A stretch of DNA of 5,898 nt from Bacteroidales bacterium (lineage in GTDB: Bacteria > Bacteroidota > Bacteroidia > Bacteroidales > WCHB1-69). The notes under the pieces are model-generated. The model saw only the letters and a program-made list of their open reading frames with translations, did no database searches and was not told where the DNA came from. Positions 1 through 5,764 of the stretch are shown in pieces. The stretch lies in NCBI GenBank assembly GCA_031272415.1, contig JAISTU010000140.1, positions 1 through 5,898 on the forward strand. Direction: 5' to 3'. Position numbers and translations under genes: made by a program. The first letter of the stretch is position 1. Each line of letters opens with the position of its first letter.

Positions 1-121
1 AGCAAATGTATCTTTTTTTATGTTGTACTCCTATTTTGCTCTCCGCTTTTTTCTTTAATTAAAAAAGTTAAAACCTTGTACGATTTTAATAAAATTTATA
101 AGATTAGTAGGATTATAAAGT
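1..121. other. Upstream non-coding stretch with no recognised gene
   Basis: This AT-rich stretch has no convincing coding frame on either strand and no RNA gene that I recognise. It could be the end of the intergenic region behind an unseen upstream gene. The only structure visible is GATT words at 82, 102 and 111. They resemble the GATT words of the adjoining palindrome, so the repeat family may begin somewhat left of its palindromic part. Confidence 0.4.
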
Positions 122-216
122 TGTCTGAACTGTGATTTTCATAAGATTGATGTGATTATTATGATTTTAGATAATCACACAAATCATAAAAATCATTCAA
201 AATCAAAGTTCAGACA
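122..216. repeat. Large imperfect palindrome with GATT words about every 9 nt
   Basis: The outer arms 122-139 and 199-216 pair at 17 of 18 positions; each arm begins with TGTCTGAACT read inward. An inner perfect 9-bp stem (151-159 with 171-179) closes an 11-nt loop. Between the two stems the arms pair only partly. The left half carries GATT at 134, 145, 154 and 163, and the right half carries AATC at 173, 182, 191 and 201, so both arms have a period of about 9 nt. The element lies outside any gene. From memory, similar GTCTGAAC-ended AT-rich palindromes recur between genes in Bacteroidota, which would make this a dispersed REP- or MITE-like repeat. As RNA it would fold into a long hairpin and could act as a terminator or transcript-end stabiliser for an upstream gene. 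No transposase is present. Confidence 0.75.
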
Positions 217-245
217 GCGGGTGGTGCGAAAATGCAAAAAAAAAT

Positions 246-283
246 CTACACTCTACACTCTACACGCTACACTCTACACTCTA
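246..283. repeat. Tandem heptamer array, CTACACT x 5.4
   Basis: Five head-to-tail copies of CTACACT lie at 246-252, 253-259, 260-266, 267-273 and 274-280, followed by a partial CTA. The third copy ends in G instead of T and is the only variant. The array sits about 40 bp upstream of the promoter-like element of the transporter gene. It is immediately followed by A9-G-T7-A-T5 (283-305), an A-tract/T-tract block likely to be intrinsically bent and placed where an UP-like element would lie. A 7-bp unit array of this kind can change copy number by slippage, but nothing in the sequence shows that it does. Confidence 0.85.
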
Positions 284-321
284 AAAAAAAAGTTTTTTTA
301 TTTTTAATTGAATAATTTGTG

Positions 322-336
322 TATTTTTGCATTTTA
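322..336 (+). promoter_or_regulatory. Bacteroidota-type promoter -7 element for the transporter gene
   Basis: TATTTTTG at 322-329 matches the Bacteroidota primary-sigma -7 consensus TAnnTTTG exactly and is followed by C. Transcription would start near 335, leaving a leader of about 40 nt before the start codon at 377. No good TTG -33 element lies 17-23 nt upstream; that interval is within the T-rich block at 293-305, and the TTG at 308-310 is too close. The match is therefore to one half of the promoter only. In an AT-rich spacer some chance matches are expected. Confidence 0.5.
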
Positions 337-364
337 TACAACAAAAATATTTTTATACAATAAA
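332..364. repeat. Two 14-bp direct repeats in the transporter leader
   Basis: TTTTATACAACAAA (332-345) and TTTTATACAATAAA (351-364) differ at one position and are offset by 19 bp, close to two helical turns. They span the presumed transcription start and leader of the transporter gene, where a repressor could block initiation. This could be an operator, but the AT-rich context makes a chance repeat plausible and no regulator gene is in the window. Confidence 0.35.
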
Positions 365-368
365 TATT

Positions 369-374
369 AAAGGA
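369..374 (+). promoter_or_regulatory. Closely spaced purine-rich (Shine-Dalgarno-like) site
   Basis: AAAGGA lies only 2 nt before the ATG at 377, closer than a standard Shine-Dalgarno spacing. It may contribute little, as Shine-Dalgarno pairing is used sparingly in Bacteroidota. An in-frame TAA at 368-370 excludes any upstream start for this gene. Confidence 0.35.
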
Positions 375-376
375 AC

Positions 377-2221
377 ATGGGTCAAAATGAATCTTGGGGA
401 AACAGGATAGGATTGGTGTTAGCAATGGCAGGAAATGCAGTAGGATTTGGAAACTTTTTGCGATTTCCTGTTCAGGCTATTGAGAACGGTGGCGGTGCAT
501 TTATTATTCCGTACATTGTTTGTTTTATATTGTTAGGCATTCCTTTGATGTTCGTAGAATGGACATTAGGACGCTTTGCAGGGCATAGAGGGGCGCATTC
601 ACCTCCCTTTATATTGGAAAAAATGGGCGGTAAAAGGAAAATTTGGCGATATGTAGGCGTTTTTGGCATATTTTCAACGCTCGGAATTGCGTGTTATTAT
701 TGCTATTTAGAGAGTTGGACGCTTTCTTACATTTATCATTCGGTAATGGGCAGTTTTAATGCGATGCCACAGAGTCAAGTGGCTGCTTTTTTTGCAGATT
801 ATCATGATATAAACTCTTCGCATTCAGGTATTCCTTTTGAAAATATTGCTGCATTTGTACTTTGTTTGGCATTGAATATTTGGATTTTAAGTCGTGGCAT
901 TCAAAAAGGAATTGAAAAAGTAGCCAAAATTGGCGTTCCTTTGCTGATTATTTTTGGGATTTTTTTGGCAATAAAAGGAGTAACGATTAAAGCGGGCGAA
1001 AATGGTGCATTGGTGTCGGGTATAACGGGTTTAAATTTTCTTTGGACGCCAAAATATACCTCTCTTTATGACCCTAAAGTTTGGTTAGCGGCGGCAGGAC
1101 AAATCTTTTTTACGCTTTCGATAGGAATGGGGTGCATTCAATGTTATGCTTCTTACCTCAAACGCAGTGATGACGTGGCGTTGGGGGCATTATCGACTTG
1201 TTTTGTTAATGAATTTGTAGAAATTGTTTTGGGCGGTACAATTTTGCTCTCCATTGCGATAGGATTTGTTGGTTTAGACAGCATACAATCTTTGGTTGCC
1301 AATGAGGGTGGTTTTGGGATTGCGTTCCAAACAATGCCTTATTTATTTTCTAAATGGGGAGCTGTTATGGGGGCAATTTGTGGCGTTGCATTTTTTGGCT
1401 TACTCTTTTTGGCAGGCATAACGTCCTCATTAGCAATGTGTTCGCCTGCACAAGCGTTCTTAAAAGATGAATTTAAATACAGCAGTCGAAAATCGGCTCT
1501 ATTGATTGGTGGTGTGTTGATATTGTGGGGATTACCGACCGTTTTGTTCTATAAAAAAGGTGTTTTTGACGAATATGATTATTGGGTAGGTACAGTTTGC
1601 TTGTTTTTCTTTGCCATGATGGAGTGTATTCTTTTTTCGTGGGGAGCAGGTATTAAAAAGAATTGGAAAGAACTCAATCGTGCAGCCGATATAAAAATTC
1701 CTAAAATATTTAAATATATCTTAACTTTTGTTACGCCGGCTATGTTGATAATTATCTTTTTTGCGGCATTGATTAAGCCTCAAAATGACGAGTGGAATAA
1801 GTTAAGTTTTAAGGGCTGGGAAGTGGATGCCTCTTCATTGATAGGCAAATTGACCAATAAAAATGTTGGTTTTAATCGTCAATGGATTGCGGACACACTT
1901 TATTCGGATGTTGAGGGTGTTTGTAAGTCGGTTCGCAAGGAAAATAACAAAATTTATGTAGATATAGCCTCATTAAATACCCAAAGTACGGAGGAGGGCT
2001 ACACAAAGACTTATTCGGCAGACACGCTTTCTGTTTTGCTCATTGAAGAGGGAACGCCTATAAAAGCGGGGACACCTTTAATGAAGGGGAGATTTATTAA
2101 CAACGTTTTGTATCTTTCTTTGTCGCGGTATTATTTGGTGTTGCTGTTTTTGATTGTCTTAACGGCGGTGGTGATTGCGGCAAGGAAAAGAAAAAAACAA
2201 TTTCAAATTAAAACACAATGA
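377..2221 (+). CDS. Sodium:amino-acid symporter, NSS (LeuT-type) family
   Basis: This inner-membrane transporter should import an amino acid with Na+. It aligns with LeuT over nearly its whole length, from the short N-terminus (LeuT is one residue longer there), which supports the chosen start. TM1 carries the unwound signature NAVGFGNFLRFP (20-31). Na2-site residues appear as G19, V22, A346, T349 and S350; Na1 as A21, N26, T246 and N278. Y108 and the outer gate pair R29/D401 are kept. E282 replaces LeuT E290, which predicts chloride independence. The substrate pocket differs: F259 of LeuT is M251 (a GMG instead of a GFG motif), I359 is M354 and V104 is I104, so substrate preference may differ from leucine. 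Twelve helices are expected, with TM11 near 446-466 and TM12 near 585-602. Between these two lies a periplasmic segment of about 112 residues, where LeuT has about 20. The stop overlaps the next start (ATGA), so both should be co-transcribed. Family assignment is firm; the substrate is unknown. Confidence 0.96.
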   Translation: MGQNESWGNRIGLVLAMAGNAVGFGNFLRFPVQAIENGGGAFIIPYIVCFILLGIPLMFVEWTLGRFAGHRGAHSPPFILEKMGGKRKIWRYVGVFGIFSTLGIACYYCYLESWTLSYIYHSVMGSFNAMPQSQVAAFFADYHDINSSHSGIPFENIAAFVLCLALNIWILSRGIQKGIEKVAKIGVPLLIIFGIFLAIKGVTIKAGENGALVSGITGLNFLWTPKYTSLYDPKVWLAAAGQIFFTLSIGMGCIQCYASYLKRSDDVALGALSTCFVNEFVEIVLGGTILLSIAIGFVGLDSIQSLVANEGGFGIAFQTMPYLFSKWGAVMGAICGVAFFGLLFLAGITSSLAMCSPAQAFLKDEFKYSSRKSALLIGGVLILWGLPTVLFYKKGVFDEYDYWVGTVCLFFFAMMECILFSWGAGIKKNWKELNRAADIKIPKIFKYILTFVTPAMLIIIFFAALIKPQNDEWNKLSFKGWEVDASSLIGKLTNKNVGFNRQWIADTLYSDVEGVCKSVRKENNKIYVDIASLNTQSTEEGYTKTYSADTLSVLLIEEGTPIKAGTPLMKGRFINNVLYLSLSRYYLVLLFLIVLTAVVIAARKRKKQFQIKTQ

Positions 2222-2322
2222 ATACAGACGCACTGATACTAATGATTGTAACGCAAGGCTTGGCAACAATTTTAGCCTTCTATTTTATTATCAGAACTAT
2301 CACAAATGATAAGAAAAAATAA
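2218..2322 (+). CDS. MetS-like small subunit of NSS transporter (34 aa)
   Basis: A 34-codon frame starts at an ATG that overlaps the transporter stop in ATGA, the arrangement typical of translational coupling; no Shine-Dalgarno site is seen. The protein begins MNTDALILMIVTQG, continues as one hydrophobic helix (about residues 5-25) and ends in a polar, lysine-rich tail (TNDKKK), which by the positive-inside rule suggests N-out, C-in. Small single-helix partners encoded directly after NSS transporters are known: in Corynebacterium glutamicum MetS is required with MetP for methionine and alanine import. The start A-(L/I)-I-x-M-I and the position fit that family, although this copy is shorter than corynebacterial MetS. 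The function is inferred from position, size and general sequence character. A chance frame is unlikely given the exact overlap and clean helix-plus-basic-tail design. Confidence 0.8.
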   Translation: MNTDALILMIVTQGLATILAFYFIIRTITNDKKK

Positions 2323-2361
2323 AGTAAGGGGATGCTAAAACTTTCATTTTTTTAAAATTAT

Positions 2362-2397
2362 TTGACATATCGTTTTTTTGTGTTAATTTGCATTTTA
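2362..2397 (+). promoter_or_regulatory. Bacteroidota-type promoter for the fused oxidoreductase
   Basis: TTG at 2362-2364 (within TTTGAC) and TTAATTTG at 2383-2390 are separated by 18 nt. This fits the Bacteroidota pattern TTG-N17-23-TAnnTTTG, with one mismatch in the second base of the -7 element. Transcription would start near 2397, leaving a leader of about 57 nt with no Shine-Dalgarno site before the ATG at 2454. The bases TTTGCATTTTA (2387-2397) also occur identically at the transporter promoter (326-336). The oxidoreductase can thus be expressed from its own promoter, while read-through from the transporter unit is also possible because no strong terminator lies between. Confidence 0.6.
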
Positions 2398-2453
2398 GAA
2401 AAATTTAGAATAGGATTTTTTTTAAATATTTAACAATCAGATTATTACATTAT

Positions 2454-5400
2454 ATGAAATCTATATTAAATCATCCGATTTTGGAAATAGAATCGGGAAT
2501 TGAGAGCAAATTTTTGTTCAATGGACAGGTTGTAACGGGGAAAAAAGGTTACACAATAGCCGCCGCTTTGCATCAGGCAGGTTACCCCATACACAGCCAT
2601 AGTATATCCGGTAGAGAACGCGGATTGGCTTGTGGTATAGGCAAATGCGGTGCTTGCGAAATGCTGGTGGACGGTAAAGTGCGCCGAATTTGCATTACAA
2701 AAGTAGATAATGTGCAGCAAGTAGAAGAAATTCCGCAAGATTATCAGGTCGGAATTTACAAAAATCCTCAAAAAGAAGTCAAAATTCACAAAACAACAGT
2801 CGCCATTATTGGTGCCGGTCCGGCGGGTTTGGCGTGTCGTGAAAAATTAAATGAATTTGGGGTTAGTAATATCGTTATTGATAACAATGCAACAATTGGC
2901 GGACAATTCAATATGCAAACTCACCAATTTTTCTTTTTTGAAAAAGAGAAAAAATACGGAGGCATGAGAGGCTTTGAAATTGCCAAAACATTAGCCGGCG
3001 ACAATCATACCAATATTTTGCTCAACATGACTGTTTGGGATATTGTTGATGATAAGCGAATTGTGTGTAAAAATTTAGAAAATGATGAAATTTCTTACAT
3101 AGATGCGTCTTATATAGTGGTCGCCACAGGTGCTATTCCCTTTTCGCCGAGTTTTGAAAATGATGATTTGCCGGGGGTATATACGGCAGCGGTTTTTCAA
3201 AAGATGATGAATCAGGAACATACGCTGTTGGGGAAAAATGTACTCACAATAGGGGCAGGCAATATTGGCTATCTGACGTCTTATCAAGGCATGCAAGCGG
3301 GGGCAAAAATAAAGGCTATTATTGAGGCTCAGCCACATGAAGGCGGTTTTCCTGTGCAGGCAAATCGCGTGCGTAGGCTGGGTATTCCGATAATGACTTC
3401 TTATATTTTGGTCAAAGCGGTACCTAATGAAACGCACACGGGCATCATTGGTGCTATTATTGCGCAATGTAAAGATTTTAAGCCTGTTGCGGGTACGGAA
3501 AAGTTGATTGATGGAATTGATATTATTAACATTTGTACAGGCTTAATCCCTGATAATCAATTACTTGAGTTGGCAAAAGAAAAATTTAAAGACAAAGTGT
3601 ATGCGGCAGGTGATGTTTTACGAATTGGAGAAGGTACAAGTGCCGTTTTGCGAGGAAAACAAACGGCTTTTGAAATCATTCAAGATTTAGGATTAAAATG
3701 CGACTACAATCAATATTTATCAGTTTCAAAGGAATATATTGAGTCTCAACAACATCCGTTTAGAGTTTTAAATGATGTCGTTTTGCCTGCCGAAAAAAGG
3801 AGAAACTCCAAACCTTTTGTGTTGATAGATTGTTTGTATGGATTTGCGTGCAATCCGTGTGCATTTTCTTGTCCTCACGGTGCGATTTCCAAAACAACTA
3901 CTTCGCAAGCCCCGCAAATTGATTATGATAAATGTATTGGCTGTATGGAATGCGTTCATCAATGTCCCGGCTTGGCAATTTTCGGATATAGTTTGAGCAA
4001 AAATTGGATATTTTTCCCTGTGGAATACTTTGTAAATGAGAAAGAAGAAGTATTTTTGGTAGATAATAATGGTCAAAAAGTGGGAGAAGGTGTTATTGAA
4101 AAAATACTCAAAAAACCTAACAAAACCAATGTTGCACGGGTGAAGGCGACCGATATTTTTGGTGAAAATTTACTCAAAGCAAGAGGCTTTATTCTTAAAG
4201 CCGATTATCCGCAAGCAGTAGAATTAAAAGATGTTGATTATCAATCAATTGACCCATTTATTTGTCATTGTGATGATGTTACATTGGAGCAATTGCTCGC
4301 CATTGTTAAAGACCGCCGTTTTGTGTCTATTGATGAACTCAAACACACTATCCGCATTGGTATGGGCAGTTGTCGGGGGAAACGTTGCATTCCGCGAGTG
4401 AGGCTTTTGTTGCGGTCAAAAGGGATTGAATTGGTGGGCGATTCAACGCCGCGCGGACCTATGGCAAATCCTGTTTTGGTGGGTGATTTGTTGCATAAAA
4501 AATTGCCTGTTTCTTTCTTAATAGGTGAAAATCAAGCAGTTAAGAAAACAAAAGTAAAAGTTTTGGTCGCCGGTGGAGGTATAGCAGGCAGTGCATTGTT
4601 CCGTTATTTTGCCGAAGAAGGCTTAAATCCTTTGCTTATCAATGCCGATAGGGGTGCTTCATGGCGAAATATTGCCGGCGGACGTCCTGCATTTTCTAAC
4701 CCTGATATTGCTGATATTGCGTTACATAATTTAGAGATTTTCAAGGATATACAAAAAGATTACGACATCCATTATCGCCCCATTCATTACATCAATTTGG
4801 TGCATGATGATTTGACGTATCGCAATTTAGATGCCTCTCGTGCGTGGAGCGATGCGTATATGATTGAAAAAAAGGACTTTCAGAAGGAAATTTCACCCCT
4901 TTGGAATCCCAATTTAAATGATTATTCACACGCTTTGATAACCCGCGACTGTTGGCAAGCAACACCCGGCAGAGTGATTGACTACATCCGCTCAAAAGGC
5001 ATAGAAAAAGGTGGTCAATTGCTCGAAGATGCTCAATTGCTCGAATTGTATAAGCAAGGAAATCAATACTTTGCAATTGTCAAAACGCATGAAGGAGAAT
5101 ATATTGAATATTGTTGTGAGCACTTTGTCAATGCGTTAGGTTTTGATGCAGCACGTTTTGCACATGCCGTTGGTATTGAAACAGGTATATATCCCGTTAA
5201 ACATCAAGCATTTATCACTCAAAGGTTGAATTTGATGGGCATAGACGGCAAAGCCTTAGGAATGGTTATTGACAGACGCAATCGTAACGGATTTTCAGCC
5301 ATTTATGGACAACAATTAACGCATACAGGACAGATAATCGGCTGTGCTTCACCTGCTTGCGACCCACAAGAAACCAATCAATCGCTCAAATTCAACACCA

Positions 5401-5678
5401 AAGATTTCTTAAATATTGTCATGGAAATGTTTGCGTCTTGGATTCCTAACCTTTCGGCAGTCGGCATACAAGCCACATGGAGCGGCTATTATACCGAACC
5501 ACGTTATATTGTAGACCCCGAACTCGGACTTTTGATTGGCTTGCGCGGACACGGCTTTATGTTAGGTCAATACCTTGCAAAACAATATGTTACGGCATAT
5601 TTAGGCGGTACAGTACCTTCTTATATGCAAGAACTCAAACTGTCAGGTAAAGGACTGAGTGAGAGTGCATTTAAATAA
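2454..5678 (+). CDS. Fused amino-acid dehydrogenase: 2Fe-2S, FAD/NAD, 2x4Fe-4S, BFD, DAO
   Basis: This 1074-residue, probably cytosolic flavoprotein has no signal peptide or membrane helix. Domains in order: a [2Fe-2S] ferredoxin of the HcnA/sarcosine-oxidase-alpha type (about 15-95; C60, C65, C68, C80); a disulfide-reductase fold (about 112-420) with an FAD motif G120/G122/G125, QTHQFF at 155-160, an NAD-type motif G267/G269/G272 followed by E291, and AAGD at 384-387; a double [4Fe-4S] ferredoxin (C460, C466, C469, C473P and C494, C497, C500, C504P); an unassigned linker (512-598); a BFD [2Fe-2S] domain (C604, C606, C640, C645); and a D-amino-acid-oxidase fold (about 700-1060) with G707/G709/G712 and a GLRGHGFML end. 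HcnABC, sarcosine oxidase and archaeal proline dehydrogenase carry related parts on separate subunits. The expected reaction is oxidation of an amino acid or secondary amine at the C-terminal FAD, with electrons passed via Fe-S centres to the N-terminal FAD/NAD half. The neighbouring amino-acid transporter supports this. The substrate (glycine, sarcosine, proline, hydroxyproline or another) is not determinable. The ATG chosen sits just ahead of the ferredoxin fold. Confidence 0.93.
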   Translation: MKSILNHPILEIESGIESKFLFNGQVVTGKKGYTIAAALHQAGYPIHSHSISGRERGLACGIGKCGACEMLVDGKVRRICITKVDNVQQVEEIPQDYQVGIYKNPQKEVKIHKTTVAIIGAGPAGLACREKLNEFGVSNIVIDNNATIGGQFNMQTHQFFFFEKEKKYGGMRGFEIAKTLAGDNHTNILLNMTVWDIVDDKRIVCKNLENDEISYIDASYIVVATGAIPFSPSFENDDLPGVYTAAVFQKMMNQEHTLLGKNVLTIGAGNIGYLTSYQGMQAGAKIKAIIEAQPHEGGFPVQANRVRRLGIPIMTSYILVKAVPNETHTGIIGAIIAQCKDFKPVAGTEKLIDGIDIINICTGLIPDNQLLELAKEKFKDKVYAAGDVLRIGEGTSAVLRGKQTAFEIIQDLGLKCDYNQYLSVSKEYIESQQHPFRVLNDVVLPAEKRRNSKPFVLIDCLYGFACNPCAFSCPHGAISKTTTSQAPQIDYDKCIGCMECVHQCPGLAIFGYSLSKNWIFFPVEYFVNEKEEVFLVDNNGQKVGEGVIEKILKKPNKTNVARVKATDIFGENLLKARGFILKADYPQAVELKDVDYQSIDPFICHCDDVTLEQLLAIVKDRRFVSIDELKHTIRIGMGSCRGKRCIPRVRLLLRSKGIELVGDSTPRGPMANPVLVGDLLHKKLPVSFLIGENQAVKKTKVKVLVAGGGIAGSALFRYFAEEGLNPLLINADRGASWRNIAGGRPAFSNPDIADIALHNLEIFKDIQKDYDIHYRPIHYINLVHDDLTYRNLDASRAWSDAYMIEKKDFQKEISPLWNPNLNDYSHALITRDCWQATPGRVIDYIRSKGIEKGGQLLEDAQLLELYKQGNQYFAIVKTHEGEYIEYCCEHFVNALGFDAARFAHAVGIETGIYPVKHQAFITQRLNLMGIDGKALGMVIDRRNRNGFSAIYGQQLTHTGQIIGCASPACDPQETNQSLKFNTKDFLNIVMEMFASWIPNLSAVGIQATWSGYYTEPRYIVDPELGLLIGLRGHGFMLGQYLAKQYVTAYLGGTVPSYMQELKLSGKGLSESAFK

Positions 5679-5706
5679 TTAAACACTGATTGTTTTAATT
5701 TTTTAC
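5677..5706 (+). terminator. Weak AT-rich hairpin after the oxidoreductase gene
   Basis: AATTAAACA (5677-5685) can pair with TGTTTTAATT (5691-5700) with one bulged T (5696) and a 5-nt loop, and a T-run continues to 5704. The stem is almost entirely A-U, so it would be weak. It overlaps the stop codon and may only assist the stronger hairpin downstream. Confidence 0.3.
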
Positions 5707-5724
5707 ATTTGTATATTTAATCAT

Positions 5725-5757
5725 GGGGGTAGGAAAATTCTTATCCCCTATTTTTTT
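5725..5757 (+). terminator. Rho-independent terminator after the oxidoreductase gene
   Basis: A 9-bp stem pairs 5725-5733 (GGGGGTAGG) with 5740-5748 (CTTATCCCC), with four G-C pairs at the base and two G-U pairs, around the loop AAAATT. It is followed by TA and seven T residues (5749-5757). It lies 47 nt after the stop codon and is oriented for the + strand. There is no A-run on its left that would make it bidirectional. Confidence 0.8.
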
Positions 5758-5764
5758 GCATTTT
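5751..5764 (+). promoter_or_regulatory. Possible -7-like element overlapping the terminator T-run
   Basis: TTTGCATTTT at 5755-5764 repeats the bases found at both other promoter-like sites in the window (326-335 and 2387-2396) and precedes a possible gene start at 5855 by about 90 nt. The TA expected two bases ahead of TTTG is missing here because of the long T-run, and no TTG lies at the right distance upstream. It is a weak candidate. Confidence 0.25.

Noticed and set aside
122..216. Insertion sequence or riboswitch
   Set aside because: There is no transposase frame and no target-site duplication that I can see. The AT-rich palindrome lacks conserved riboswitch features and lies more than 100 bp before the predicted transcription start of the transporter.
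246..283. CRISPR array
   Set aside because: The units are 7 bp in direct contact with no spacers and there are no cas genes; this is a simple tandem repeat.
472..669. 65-codon frame on the minus strand
   Set aside because: It lies entirely within the symporter gene, antisense to its conserved TM1-TM3 region, and has no recognisable protein features.
2321..2353. Possible terminator between the small subunit and the oxidoreductase
   Set aside because: AAAGT (2321-2325) can pair with ACTTT (2340-2344) ahead of a T-run, but a 5-bp A-U rich stem with a 14-nt loop is too weak to call.
2466..2789. 107-codon frame on the minus strand
   Set aside because: It is antisense to the N-terminal ferredoxin domain, whose cysteine motif is clearly the real coding signal.
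3075..3467. 130-codon frame on the minus strand
   Set aside because: It is antisense to the FAD/NAD domain; composition is typical of a shadow frame and no domain is visible.
3768..4076. 102-codon frame on the minus strand
   Set aside because: It is antisense to the double [4Fe-4S] region and has no independent support.
4792..5076. 94-codon frame on the minus strand
   Set aside because: It is antisense to the DAO domain and shows no recognisable features or promoter.
2454..5678. Naming the fused enzyme hydrogen cyanide synthase or sarcosine oxidase
   Set aside because: The parts are homologous in type, but the fused layout, the extra [4Fe-4S] domain and unusual DAO residues give no basis for choosing a substrate.
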